Assembly: GCA_019090455.1 (NCBI GenBank)
Contig: JAHRWA010000029.1
Location: 1-64,000 of the forward strand
Length of the DNA stretch: 64,000 bases
Direction: 5' to 3'
DNA from: Pseudomonadales bacterium
GTDB taxonomy: Bacteria; Pseudomonadota; Gammaproteobacteria; Pseudomonadales; DC-out160
Part shown: piece after piece, positions 42,623 through 51,963 of the stretch
Layout of the letters: every line of letters begins with the position of its first letter
Position numbering within the stretch: the first letter of the stretch is position 1
Made by a program: the position numbers and the translations under genes
The notes under the pieces: model-generated
What the model was told of the DNA's origin: nothing
What the model saw: only the letters and a program-made list of their open reading frames with translations
Databases searched by the model: none

Positions 42623-44254
42623 TTAGAAGGTAGTACGGTAACTGGTTTCAATAATAATAACTTCAATCAGCGATACCGTATCTAAACCTGCTGTAGGATT
42701 ATAAATAAAGTTATTGTATCGCGTATCATTACCATTAGTGCTTGTACCTGTTGGAATGAACATTTCACTTTTGGTATACGCTAACGCAAAATCAAACGAG
42801 CTGTTTTTAGAAACTTTGTAACTGAACCCAACTGAGAAAAGATCTAAATCAGCAAGCGGTATTAAATAATCTCTTTTATCATCTGGAATTCCCGTTTTTC
42901 TGGGCTCAAAACCTAATCGTAAATCGAGCTTGGGGCTGTATGCGTATTCCAGGCCGAATCCCCAATTAACGGTATCCACATATCCTCTTGGGACGATGAA
43001 TTCAGTGGCGCTAGCACCCTCTATTCCCAGCAGACCAAAGAGTCCGAATATCCCTACATTTTCTTCAAACAAAAAGCTTAAAGTATCCCATGAGCTAGTT
43101 TCGGTCCATTTGACATCGATGTTGAATTTCAGCTCTGGTAAAACTTGGATGCTGGCCCCAAATGCAAGGTGTTGGGGTGTTGTCAGTACGATTGAGGCGG
43201 GAACACGTAAGAATCCATCTTCTGGTAATCTCACGGCATCTTCAATGACTGTTTTGAGTGGGAGATTCGAGCCAAGTATGGTGGATTGTCCGAGACCATT
43301 TAAAAGCTCTCTTAACTCCAATACTTGCATTTCAAAGGTGCCTTCCATCTTATCCTCAGATTCACTCTGATAGGCAAGGCCTAAGGTAAGCCAGTCGGTA
43401 GCGTCCCAAAGTACGCCCAAGTTGTAAGTGATTGACATTGCTTTTTCGCCACCAAAGTCTAGCTCGAATAGCGTTTCATAAGGGTCTAATTCTTCGCGGC
43501 AAAGATCTAGGTCGAGTATTGATTCGGGTGTGCTGAGAAAATACTTTGGGTCTGTTGAACGTCCACAAAGATCATTAGTTAGGATGACGGCTTCTTCGAG
43601 GAGTTGGCTTGGAGCTCGGTACGGTAGTTTGACTCCAATTCCTGTATAGGAAAAGCCGGCGCTTAATCCAACAGAGAGTGAGTCAGTCACTTGGTAGGCG
43701 ACAGAGGGGGAAAAATAAGTAATACGGGAGATACTAAGGTTTTCACCATAAACGGTACCGGCATCCTCTTCATCTCGAGTCATGCCCAATATCATCGGTG
43801 CGTAAACCGATGTAGCAAAAGTGAATTTAGAGCCTTCTGGATTATAAGATACTCCACCGAGCGGGGCGGCTAGGACAGGTAGGTCTGTATGCCCCCCCCA
43901 AGGTAGGTACACAGCAAATTTATCGATAGTCGTATCTCTATTGGCTAAAGGATCTTTGAAGCCTCTCTCCAAATTTTTGTCGATGACTTCTTGATTGTTT
44001 TCTTGAAACTCGCCTTCGATGGTAACGTCACCAACAATGAATTTTACTTCGTATTGACGTCCCTTGAGTCGTGCCAATCCAGCAGGGTTGAAATGTATAG
44101 AATCGATTCCAGGTGGGTCTGCGGTTACTGCGTTTCCTAGAGATATAGCCTTTGCATTGCCTATTAATAGGTTTTGCAACATTTGGGCGTGGCTTGATGT
44201 ACAGACGAGGCTAAGTGAAAGCAAAGCTGCCTTCACTACTGTTGGATTACGCAT
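42623..44254 (-). CDS. fadL: FadL/OmpP1-family outer membrane lipid transporter
   Basis: Outer membrane beta-barrel that takes up long-chain fatty acids and other hydrophobic compounds. 543 residues, starting with a signal peptide (MRNPTVVKAALLSLSLVCTSSHA). The FadL hallmark follows at the start of the mature protein: GNAKAISLGNAVTADPPGIDSIHFNPAGLARLKG, which includes the conserved NPA that lies in the hatch domain. The C terminus ends in Tyr-Arg-Thr-Thr-Phe, an aromatic end as expected for barrels. GGAGAG lies 11 nt before the ATG. A leader hairpin stands upstream. It is convergent with PF10118. Confidence 0.9.
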   Translation of the reverse strand: MRNPTVVKAALLSLSLVCTSSHAQMLQNLLIGNAKAISLGNAVTADPPGIDSIHFNPAGLARLKGRQYEVKFIVGDVTIEGEFQENNQEVIDKNLERGFKDPLANRDTTIDKFAVYLPWGGHTDLPVLAAPLGGVSYNPEGSKFTFATSVYAPMILGMTRDEEDAGTVYGENLSISRITYFSPSVAYQVTDSLSVGLSAGFSYTGIGVKLPYRAPSQLLEEAVILTNDLCGRSTDPKYFLSTPESILDLDLCREELDPYETLFELDFGGEKAMSITYNLGVLWDATDWLTLGLAYQSESEDKMEGTFEMQVLELRELLNGLGQSTILGSNLPLKTVIEDAVRLPEDGFLRVPASIVLTTPQHLAFGASIQVLPELKFNIDVKWTETSSWDTLSFLFEENVGIFGLFGLLGIEGASATEFIVPRGYVDTVNWGFGLEYAYSPKLDLRLGFEPRKTGIPDDKRDYLIPLADLDLFSVGFSYKVSKNSSFDFALAYTKSEMFIPTGTSTNGNDTRYNNFIYNPTAGLDTVSLIEVIIIETSYRTTF

Positions 44255-44788
44255 GCTCTTTTACTCTCCACAGCTTCTCTTCCATACAAACTAATGCTCT
44301 ACCGAAACAAATTTCAGTAGAGCATTAATGGGTGAACTGAGTTTTTTCAAAAAAGATGAAAAAAAACGAAGCTGATTTTATATATTGAGATACTGCGTGG
44401 GCTTAAGCCCGAGCGTACCATTTTATTTTAGATATGAAACATTCAACATAACAGATTGTAATTACGAAGGTGTTTCATTATTTCTTCATTATTATGCAGT
44501 TATTTTTATACTAATACGAGCCACTGTCAATCACTATTTGCACAATCTTCAAGTGTTAGAGTTTTCGTTGTCAGGCTGTAGCGCTGTGATTTATGGACGA
44601 TGCTATTCAACTTATTGAAGGCAGGTGAGTTATTAAAGGAGCGGGTAGTAAGGCGGCCTCTATCGGTATCTGATTTCGGTTACGAAAGTTAATAGTGTGT
44701 CCTCATGTAATTGGCTGCTTCTCTATTGGCTTAGCCGTTTTTCTATTGGTAGTAAGCAGTTAGAGGCGGTGCCAAAGGATTGGTGGTC
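44255..44788. other. Intergenic region with a FadL leader hairpin; no gene recognised
   Basis: Only the hairpin at 44292-44327 was seen. An open frame of 77 codons (44385-44618) has no ribosome site or family likeness. It lies between the FadL start and the 3' end of the HopJ-family gene. Confidence 0.5.
44292..44327 (-). promoter_or_regulatory. Hairpin in the fadL leader
   Basis: taatgctctac (44292-44302) and gtagagcatta (44317-44327) are perfect 11-bp arms, 38-73 bp upstream of the FadL ATG. It may be an operator, or an RNA hairpin in the leader. Confidence 0.5.
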
Positions 44789-45136
44789 TTAGCGTTTTTC
44801 TGTAAGTGGTTCTTTATCGAAACTGATACCTAGCCAACCGTCTAAGATGAAATTCCGAATATTGCCATGGTCATTTGCGCTGGGGTTTCCCAATACGTCG
44901 TCTCGATAAAATCGTCCAAATAGCGCTAGCGTTTCCATTTCGCTTAACTTATTGGTTTGAGCGAAAGCAAATATTTTACAAGAACCCTCATTTGTACCAG
45001 CGTCATTAACGATACCGCCATTACGAAATGATGTTGGGGTGTAGTCATAGTTGTCTTTGATAACTTTTATTACATCATCGAATTCAATGGATTCAGGGTC
45101 GTTACGCAGCTGCTCTATTAGATTTTTAATGCTCAT
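44789..45136 (-). CDS. HopJ-family protein (PF08888-like)
   Basis: A 115-residue protein matching the small HopJ type III effector family by its NGGIVNDAGTNEGSCKIFAFAQTNKLSEMETLALFGRFYRDDVLGNP core. The name is historical: members are widespread in free-living proteobacteria without type III secretion, and none of the secretion genes is here. The protein is probably cytosolic and its function is unknown. It lies 70 bp downstream of the liv-type binding-protein gene on the same strand and may be the last gene of that operon. Confidence 0.85.
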   Translation of the reverse strand: MSIKNLIEQLRNDPESIEFDDVIKVIKDNYDYTPTSFRNGGIVNDAGTNEGSCKIFAFAQTNKLSEMETLALFGRFYRDDVLGNPSANDHGNIRNFILDGWLGISFDKEPLTEKR

Positions 45137-45206
45137 AATGAATCTTGCTCAATTGAATTCAAGTGTTATCTTTTTATCGTTTAAATGCAGCAATTTCCAT
45201 CTGGAA

Positions 45207-46454
45207 TTATTGGATAGGAATATAATTCGAGACTTTTTCAAAAGATTGCGTTTTCGCATTTGAGCGAATAATGACGGCGCTGGTTGCCGATTGGCGATTG
45301 CCTGGTCCAAAACTAATGGGACCCATAAGTCCTTCGGTTTCAAAGTCCTTTAAGTTTTCTAATTTGTCGATAACACACTTACGAGTGACGTTTTTACCAC
45401 ATTGTTTGATACCTTCTTCCATTGCAAGGGCACCAATATATGAGCTAGTAGAATATCGACTGATTGATTTGAATTCCGTTTCTGATAAATGTTTTTTTGC
45501 AAGGGCGATAAATCGTTTCATACCAGGGATATCGGTGTTGGACAACGGCGGCATATAATCTGCGATAAAATATCCGTCTCCCGCTTTGCCAGCCAATTTT
45601 TGCACTGCCAATAAATGGGAGGCATGAGTTGTTAGGATAGTTAGGTTCATGCGATTTCGATAAGATTCTTTTAGCATCGCTGCTGTTTCTGAAACAATGC
45701 CTCCTGCCAATAAAGTGGTGACACCAGCTCGGCGAAGCTTTAATACTTCAGATGAAAAGTTTTTTTGGCCTCGATGATACTTAAGTTCAATAACGTTGTT
45801 TAAGCCGTATTCTTCTATCGCCTTCAAGTATCCGCAGCGTACATCCGTGCCGTAGTCATCGTCTTGGTAAATCAGTCCAAACTTAGCTTTTTGTAACGAC
45901 TTCATTTCGACCAACTTCCCTAAGGCTGCGTGAATTTCTTGACAGTAGGTAGGGCCAATAACAAATACTGAGTTATGGACTGGATTGAAGTGTGCGGAGT
46001 TGACTGCGATGGCATTAATGGCTGGAATATTTTCTCTGTCTAAGACTGGCAACATGGCTTTAAGGTGGGCGCTACCGGAGGTTCCTACGAGTCCAAAAAT
46101 ATTGTCCAGATCGGTGAGTTTCTTTAGGCTTTGGAGCGTTCGTGCCGGTACATAACCATCGTCTTCATACTTTACTTTTATTGTTCGACCGTTTATTCCG
46201 CCTCGCTCATTGACATCAGCGTTCCATATGCGAACACCGAGGTTGTGCGCTTTTCCGATTAAACTAGCGGGGCCGGATAAAGGAGAGATGACTCCGAGTG
46301 TAATTGTATCATCGGTGACTCCTTGTTCTATAGCGTAGCTGATGTTTGATAAGCCAAGTGTTAGAAGAAATAACGTGGCTATTCTGAATGTTTTTACAGT
46401 CAATTGCTCGGGTAATTGAGTTACGGGTTGTCTGGCTGGATGTGTGGTTTTCAT
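45207..46454 (-). CDS. Branched-chain-type ABC substrate-binding protein (LivK-like)
   Basis: A 415-residue periplasmic binding protein of the Leu/Ile/Val type. A signal peptide is visible after a short charged N terminus (FRIATLFLLTLGLSNISYA). The family pattern ITLGVISPLSGPASLIGKAHNLGVRIWNADVNERGGINGRTIKVKYEDDGY follows. GGGAAG lies 7 nt upstream. It closes a six-gene minus-strand operon with two permeases, two ATPases and an acyl-CoA synthetase, so its ligand is more likely a carboxylic acid, aromatic or isoprenoid than an amino acid. Confidence 0.9.
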   Translation of the reverse strand: MKTTHPARQPVTQLPEQLTVKTFRIATLFLLTLGLSNISYAIEQGVTDDTITLGVISPLSGPASLIGKAHNLGVRIWNADVNERGGINGRTIKVKYEDDGYVPARTLQSLKKLTDLDNIFGLVGTSGSAHLKAMLPVLDRENIPAINAIAVNSAHFNPVHNSVFVIGPTYCQEIHAALGKLVEMKSLQKAKFGLIYQDDDYGTDVRCGYLKAIEEYGLNNVIELKYHRGQKNFSSEVLKLRRAGVTTLLAGGIVSETAAMLKESYRNRMNLTILTTHASHLLAVQKLAGKAGDGYFIADYMPPLSNTDIPGMKRFIALAKKHLSETEFKSISRYSTSSYIGALAMEEGIKQCGKNVTRKCVIDKLENLKDFETEGLMGPISFGPGNRQSATSAVIIRSNAKTQSFEKVSNYIPIQ

Positions 46455-46509
46455 TTTAGCTTCCCTAAAAATGATTTAGATTTATCCGCTCTAGTTGTTA
46501 CGGGTATGC

Positions 46510-47556
46510 TTAGTATTTAAATGGCCAATGTTGCCAATAATTGCGTATGTCTCGCCACATACCGATTAAACCGTCGGGAGCAAAGCGTAGGAACAGTACA
46601 ATAGTCAGGCCATAAACAAAACCTTTTAACTCATATAATGAATAGGAGGCAAGAGCTGGGGCTGATTCAGCGATACGACCCAATGCCAAATTAAGAACTT
46701 CGATTAAAAATATAATAAACACCGTCCCCAGTATCGAACCGGAAACAGATCCCAGGCCTCCGACAATAATCATAGAAATAGCCTGGATACTTACCAAGAA
46801 ACTAAAGCTATCCACGTTGACGTAACGTATTTGGTAGGCCAAAAGGCTGCCTGCAATACCCGCGTAAAATGCGCTAATCATAAACGCGAGTAGCTTATAC
46901 TGAATAATGTTGATCCCCATCGCTTTGGCAGCGATATCATGTTCCCGTATGGCTAAGAATGCGCGGCCTATGCGACTGCGCATAATATTGAGAATTCCAA
47001 ATAGGCCGCACAGTACCAATATTAACGCTAGATAATATAGTTGGCCGTCTTGCTCTAAGGTAATGCCGAAAAGCGATGCTGCTGGAGTCGCGATACCTTC
47101 TGATCCATGGGTGAGGTCAGATGCGTTGACAATCACGTGGTTGATAATGATGGCAAACGCCATAGTGGTTATCGCTAAATACAGTCCTTTAAGACGAAGG
47201 GAAGGGATACCGACGGCTAAACCAAATACCGCTGCAATAACGCCGCTGAGTGGGATTGCAATCCAAGTCGAAACGTTATGATCAGCGGTTAAAATGGCGG
47301 TAGTGTAGGCTCCTACGGCTAAAAAACCGGCGTGACCTAGTGAAATGAGACCCGTGGTGCCAGAGAGCAAATTCAATCCCATTACACCCAGTATGGTGAT
47401 CAAAGTCGTGAGTAATATGGAGATCCAATAATCACCCACTAAAAAGGGAGCCGCAAATAAGACGATTAGAAGTAGCGAAGATGATGTCATCACCCATCGT
47501 GAATCAGTTAGAGCGATTAACTCGCCATAACCTTGTTTAAAGGTACCGCTTCTCAT
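46510..47556 (-). CDS. Branched-chain-type ABC permease (LivM-like)
   Basis: A 348-residue inner membrane permease with about ten hydrophobic segments. The LivM family sequence is VMGLNLLSGTTGLISLGHAGFLAVGAYT near the start and the EAA-like loop REHDIAAKAMGINIIQYKLLAFMISAFYAGIAGSLLA. It starts 3 bp after the LivH-like stop, so the two permeases are made together. The gene order H then M in transcription direction is normal for this class. Confidence 0.92.
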   Translation of the reverse strand: MRSGTFKQGYGELIALTDSRWVMTSSSLLLIVLFAAPFLVGDYWISILLTTLITILGVMGLNLLSGTTGLISLGHAGFLAVGAYTTAILTADHNVSTWIAIPLSGVIAAVFGLAVGIPSLRLKGLYLAITTMAFAIIINHVIVNASDLTHGSEGIATPAASLFGITLEQDGQLYYLALILVLCGLFGILNIMRSRIGRAFLAIREHDIAAKAMGINIIQYKLLAFMISAFYAGIAGSLLAYQIRYVNVDSFSFLVSIQAISMIIVGGLGSVSGSILGTVFIIFLIEVLNLALGRIAESAPALASYSLYELKGFVYGLTIVLFLRFAPDGLIGMWRDIRNYWQHWPFKY

Positions 47557-47559
47557 TTG

Positions 47560-48432
47560 CTAAACCCTTTCAATTTCTGGTGTTCCGAAGAGTCCGTAGG
47601 GACGAATCATCAAAACCACGAGAATAACAATAAAGCCGGAAATTTCTTTCAGGCCGTGGCCAAAATAACCATCGCTTAAGTGTTCCACTAAACCGATAAT
47701 TAGGCCTCCTAAAGCGGCGCCAAATACCGAATCTAAACCGCCTAGAATGACAGCCGGAAATGCGTGCAAACCTTGAGTCCACATATCCGGACCTAATTCA
47801 AATGTTGTGGCCATTAGGACACCGGACAAGCCGGCTATAATGGCAGAGAGGCTCCAAGCTAAAGCGAATATGCGTTTTACATTAATACCCATTAATAGTG
47901 CAGTCGTTTCCCGATTAGCCGTCGCTCTCATGGCAACACCAATTCGAGAAAACTTAAAAAATAGCCACATGGTGAGTACAGTTATGCCCAAGAGAACGAA
48001 GGTGTATATTTGTGAGAGTTGTAAGCCAACGATACCAATTTCAATTAAATCATCGTCTAGTCCACTGTTGAACGGTATCGGATCAGGTCCCCATATCATA
48101 ACGGTGATAGATCGAATCATTACAGCGATACCAATTGTTACCATTACGGTAGAGAACAAAGGTTCACCTAGCATGGGTCGTATAAAAAGGTATTCTAGCG
48201 CGAGCCCACAGAGAGCGGAAATCACGATGGTGCAGCCTAACAAAGGCCAAAATCCCATTTCAAAATGCCCTGCGATAGAATACGCGATGTAGGCAACCAG
48301 CATCATCACCTCACCCTGAGCAAAATTGACTACGCTAGTGGCCTTGAAAATCAGCGCAAAACCCATGCCTATCATGGCGTAGAGTGCACCTTGAGCGAGT
48401 CCTGATGAACTGAGTAATAGAAAATAATCCAT
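47560..48432 (-). CDS. Branched-chain-type ABC permease (LivH-like)
   Basis: A 290-residue permease with about eight membrane segments. Start of the family pattern GLAQGALYAMIGMGFALIFKATSVVNFAQGEVMMLVAY. The EAA-like loop is ANRETTALLMGINVKRIFALAWSLSAIIAGLSGVL. Its ATG overlaps the stop codon of the acyl-CoA synthetase gene by one base (TAATG), which points to coupled translation between the ligase and the transporter. Confidence 0.92.
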   Translation of the reverse strand: MDYFLLLSSSGLAQGALYAMIGMGFALIFKATSVVNFAQGEVMMLVAYIAYSIAGHFEMGFWPLLGCTIVISALCGLALEYLFIRPMLGEPLFSTVMVTIGIAVMIRSITVMIWGPDPIPFNSGLDDDLIEIGIVGLQLSQIYTFVLLGITVLTMWLFFKFSRIGVAMRATANRETTALLMGINVKRIFALAWSLSAIIAGLSGVLMATTFELGPDMWTQGLHAFPAVILGGLDSVFGAALGGLIIGLVEHLSDGYFGHGLKEISGFIVILVVLMIRPYGLFGTPEIERV

Positions 48433-50363
48433 TAATTGATGCCTCCATAGATGGAGTGAATTTCTTTTTCGAATTTAGTTTCGATAATATTGCGACGGAC
48501 TTTCTGTGTGGCAGTCAACTCGCCGTCATCGTGATCCAACTCTTTTGATAGCAGCGCAAAACGGCGGATATTTTCAACTCTCGCGAAGAGCTTGTTCACT
48601 TGGTTAACCTCCTTGTCTATCAGGCTAACTATTTCTTCAAGTGAGGCTAAATGTTTAAACGTGGTGTAAGCCAATCCTTTTGCTTGCGCCCATTTTCCCA
48701 CGGTGTCGTAGTCTATTTGGATTAATGCCGCTAAGAATTTTTTACCTTCACCGATAACAATGGCTTCTCTAATGAATAAGCTATCTTTTAACGCATTTTC
48801 AATTTCAGAGGGTGAAATGTTTTTCCCTCCGCTGGTGATTATGATGGCTTTTTTCCTGTCGACTATTCGTAATTCGCCGGCATCCGTGAAATTAACGATA
48901 TCGCCTGTTTGTAACCAGCCGTCCACTACCGTGGCGGCAGTGGCAGAATCATCGTTCAAGTAGCCCTTAAATACACTAGGGTATCTAATTTCTAATTCAT
49001 CATCTTTACCAAGACGATGCTCCAATCCAGGTATAGGCAGTCCAGCACAACCCACTTCATCCGCGTTCGGTGTTTGCAGAAAGGTAATACCTCCTGATTC
49101 AGTAAGTCCGTAGACTTGATATGCAGGGACGCCAATGACACGAAAAAACCGTAATACTTCCGGAGAGATTGCAGCACCGCCACAGAACCCACAGTTAAGA
49201 CGATCAAGTCCCATATAACGTTGTAGCGGTTTGAAAACGATGAATGACAACAATGCATGATGGGCGTGGTCGAGTAGACTTCGTTTACCCTTGTTGCTCG
49301 CTTGTTTAGCAAAAAGAAGAGCGCCGTGCTTCATTGCATAGTCATAGACTGCCCGCTGAAAGGGGCTGGCGTCTTGCATGCGAATCACAGCACCTTGCTG
49401 CAGTTTTTCCCAGATTCTAGGAACACCCAAAAATACCTCCGGTGCAATTTCTCGTAGATTGAGAGATACCGTGTCGATGGATTCAGCGAAGTTAACGACA
49501 CCTCCGGTGAGCAAATGCAAAACTAGAGAGAATATTCGTTCAGCAACATGACAAAGCGGTAAGTAACACACTACCGAATAATTACTGGCATCAAGCTGAA
49601 ACTCTTCTTGAATGGCAACGGAAGAGATCACCAAATTACGATGTGAAAGCATAGCCCCTTTTGGCGGGCCTGTAGTACCCGAGGTGTAAACCAGCATCGC
49701 GACATCATCGGGTTGAAAGTTATCGACGTCCTTTTGAAAGAGGGCGATAGCATTTTCATTTTCGTTGATGTAGCTATCACCCAATTGCAGGATGTCATCA
49801 AAAGATTTCAGTCGAGGATCGTCGTATAAACGCATACCCTTCATGTCGACACAGATGATCCACTCTACATCGGGTAATCCATTTTCACTTTTTTGGGCAT
49901 CAAGCACTTTGTCTACTTGCTCTTGATCGCCGCAGACGACAATCCGACTTTGAGAATGCCCCACAATGTATTGTAATTCTGGCCATGAATTTGTCGGATA
50001 AATTCCAACGGTAACACCGCCTAACGCTTGTATGCCAAGATCCGCAATCATCCATTCCGGAGTATCTTCACTTGCGATGGATATGCGTTGGTGGGGTGTC
50101 ACGCCTAAACTTTTTAAACCTAGTGAAAATCGACGAACTAGATTCCAGTATTCAGTCCAGGTATAACGCTTCCATATCCCGAGATCTTTCTCACGATACG
50201 CAAGATTGTTAGGGCTGGCCTGCGACCAATGAGATAATAATTGAGGTAATGTAGTATCGCCGGTAATGGCTTGTATCAACGTGCCGGCATTCTTCTTCAC
50301 AGATCGATCACTATTTACCGTAATATCGCTCACCTCGGTATCTTCCCCATTTTTACGCATCAT
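48432..50363 (-). CDS. Long-chain-type acyl-CoA synthetase (AMP-binding) inside the transport operon
   Basis: A 643-residue ANL-superfamily ligase that makes an acyl-CoA from a carboxylic acid, ATP and CoA. The AMP-binding P-loop-like motif is VYTSGTTGPPKGAMLSHRNL, followed by GLTESGG, GWLQTGDIVNF and the C-terminal hinge DRKKAIIITSGGKNISPSEIE. These are FadD15-like features. It overlaps the upstream LivG-like gene by ATGA and the downstream LivH-like gene by one base, so it is an integral part of the operon. The most likely role is trapping the imported acid as its CoA thioester. Confidence 0.93.
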   Translation of the reverse strand: MMRKNGEDTEVSDITVNSDRSVKKNAGTLIQAITGDTTLPQLLSHWSQASPNNLAYREKDLGIWKRYTWTEYWNLVRRFSLGLKSLGVTPHQRISIASEDTPEWMIADLGIQALGGVTVGIYPTNSWPELQYIVGHSQSRIVVCGDQEQVDKVLDAQKSENGLPDVEWIICVDMKGMRLYDDPRLKSFDDILQLGDSYINENENAIALFQKDVDNFQPDDVAMLVYTSGTTGPPKGAMLSHRNLVISSVAIQEEFQLDASNYSVVCYLPLCHVAERIFSLVLHLLTGGVVNFAESIDTVSLNLREIAPEVFLGVPRIWEKLQQGAVIRMQDASPFQRAVYDYAMKHGALLFAKQASNKGKRSLLDHAHHALLSFIVFKPLQRYMGLDRLNCGFCGGAAISPEVLRFFRVIGVPAYQVYGLTESGGITFLQTPNADEVGCAGLPIPGLEHRLGKDDELEIRYPSVFKGYLNDDSATAATVVDGWLQTGDIVNFTDAGELRIVDRKKAIIITSGGKNISPSEIENALKDSLFIREAIVIGEGKKFLAALIQIDYDTVGKWAQAKGLAYTTFKHLASLEEIVSLIDKEVNQVNKLFARVENIRRFALLSKELDHDDGELTATQKVRRNIIETKFEKEIHSIYGGIN

Positions 50364-51184
50364 GCTTTTTTAGAGCGGCCTAAATAGGCTTCTATTACTG
50401 CTGGATTCTGTGATATCTCATCGGGTGTACCATAAGCAATATTTTGGCCAAAATTTAAAACACAAATTTTGTCAGAAATATCCATTACGATACCCATGTC
50501 ATGCTCCACCATCAAAATGGTAATGCCTAACTGGTCTTTCATATCCAAAACAAAACGTGCAATATCTTCTGTTTCTTCAGAGTTCATGCCAGACACCATT
50601 TCATCCAGCAGTAACAATTTGGGTTCCGTTGCCAAAGCGCGCCCCAATTCAACGCGTTTTTGCAAGCCGTAAGACAAACTGCCAACAGGAAGATCTCGAA
50701 TATGTTCAATCTCTAAGAATTCAATGATCTCTTCTGCTCGTTCCCGATGAGCGCGCTCTTCTCGACGCGTTTTCGGCAAAAAGGCGATAGCACTTAATAA
50801 GCCTGAGTTCATGTGAACATGGCGGCCCACTAAAATATTGTCCACCACGCTAGCGTGTTTGAAGACCGCTAAGTTTTGAAATGTGCGTCCGATGCCTTTC
50901 ACTGCAAGGCGATGGCTAGGTAGATGAGTGATGCGTTCGCCTTCTAAGGAGATTTCACCGCCACTCAAAGGGAAAATACCGCTGATCAAATTGAAGACTG
51001 TGGTTTTTCCTGCGCCATTGGGACCAATAAGGCTAAAAATCTCGCCCTTGTTGATATCAAAACTGACGTTCGATACCGCAGTAACGCCGCCAAATACTTT
51101 AGATATGCCCTGTACTTGTAAAAGGGGTACTTGTAAAAGGGGAGCCTGCAAAGGGGACGTAGATGTCTCGGTCACGACAGCCAC
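50360..51184 (-). CDS. Branched-chain-type ABC ATPase (LivG-like)
   Basis: A 274-residue ABC ATPase. Walker A GPNGAGKTT, signature LSYGLQKRVELGRAL (an altered LSGGQ), Walker B LLLLDEMVSGMN and the switch His in MVEHDMG. GTG start. A 15-bp repeat at the very beginning of the coding sequence makes the N terminus LQAPLLQVPLLQV, an extension not found in ordinary LivG proteins. It overlaps the LivF-like gene by 13 bp and the ligase gene by 4 bp. Confidence 0.93.
   Translation of the reverse strand: MAVVTETSTSPLQAPLLQVPLLQVQGISKVFGGVTAVSNVSFDINKGEIFSLIGPNGAGKTTVFNLISGIFPLSGGEISLEGERITHLPSHRLAVKGIGRTFQNLAVFKHASVVDNILVGRHVHMNSGLLSAIAFLPKTRREERAHRERAEEIIEFLEIEHIRDLPVGSLSYGLQKRVELGRALATEPKLLLLDEMVSGMNSEETEDIARFVLDMKDQLGITILMVEHDMGIVMDISDKICVLNFGQNIAYGTPDEISQNPAVIEAYLGRSKKA
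51113..51157. repeat. 15-bp in-frame repeat in the LivG-like N terminus, three copies
   Basis: tacttgtaaaagggg at 51113-51127 and 51128-51142, then the variant agcctgcaaagggga. On the minus strand it encodes the repeated PLLQV pentapeptide. Confidence 0.9.
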
Positions 51185-51963
51185 CGTTTACGTCTTTTGT
51201 AATGTTTTATTTCGCGCATATTTTTACGTGTTCCGTGCTGAGAAAATCCCAAGTAAAATTCTTGTACATCTTCGTTTTCTCGCAGTTTTTCAGGTGTGTC
51301 ATCCAGCACCACACGCCCATTTTCCATGATGTAGCAGTAGTCAGCGAGGGATAATGCGAGCTCGGCATTTTGCTCGACTAATAAAATGGAGACATTTTCT
51401 TCGGCAGCCAATTTCATCAGAATACCGAAAATTTCTTCAATGATTTGTGGCGCTAATCCCAGTGACGGTTCATCAAGGGTGAGGAGTTTAGGTTCGGCCA
51501 TCAGTGCGCGACCTACGGCTACCATTTGTTGTTCGCCACCAGAGAGATATCCGGAAGTTTGTTTGCGTCGATCGGCTAAACGTGGAAACCAATTGTAGAC
51601 ACGTTCAATGTTGCGCAGTGCGGTGGCTTTGCTGAGGCTATAACCACCCATGGCTAGATTATCTTCGACCGATAGTTTATCAAAAAGCTGTCGTCCTTCG
51701 GGAACCATCATTAGGCCGCTGCGGACAATCGCGTCAGGCATATCGCCACTAATGTCTCTGTTTTTGAACTTGATGTGGCCACCTTCAATGGTGCCGTATT
51801 CAGGATATAAAACGCCGGAGATCGCTTTGAGTAAGGTGGACTTGCCTGCTCCATTTGATCCTAGGAGCGTGACAACTTGTCCTTCTTTTACTGTGAGTGA
51901 CACATCGCGAACGGCTTCGATGACATTGTCGTATACGATTTGTACATTGCTGACTTCAAGCAT
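51172..51963 (-). CDS. Branched-chain-type ABC ATPase (LivF-like)
   Basis: A 263-residue ABC ATPase, first gene of the operon. Walker A GSNGAGKST, signature YLSGGEQQMVAVGRAL, Walker B LLTLDEPSLGLAP and switch His region LLVEQNAELAL. The C terminus (KHYKRRKRWLS) is unusually basic. No clear Shine-Dalgarno sequence is seen before the ATG. The promoter must lie in the 720-bp region to the right. Confidence 0.93.
   Translation of the reverse strand: MLEVSNVQIVYDNVIEAVRDVSLTVKEGQVVTLLGSNGAGKSTLLKAISGVLYPEYGTIEGGHIKFKNRDISGDMPDAIVRSGLMMVPEGRQLFDKLSVEDNLAMGGYSLSKATALRNIERVYNWFPRLADRRKQTSGYLSGGEQQMVAVGRALMAEPKLLTLDEPSLGLAPQIIEEIFGILMKLAAEENVSILLVEQNAELALSLADYCYIMENGRVVLDDTPEKLRENEDVQEFYLGFSQHGTRKNMREIKHYKRRKRWLS

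Noticed and set aside
44385..44618. 77-codon plus-strand open frame between FadL and HopJ genes
   Set aside because: No ribosome site, no recognisable domain and the composition of random AT-rich DNA.
44789..45136. Type III effector implying a secretion system
   Set aside because: The HopJ family name is historical; no secretion genes are present and members occur in non-pathogens.
47807..48292. 161-codon plus-strand frame over the LivH-like gene
   Set aside because: Antisense of a conserved permease; no independent evidence.
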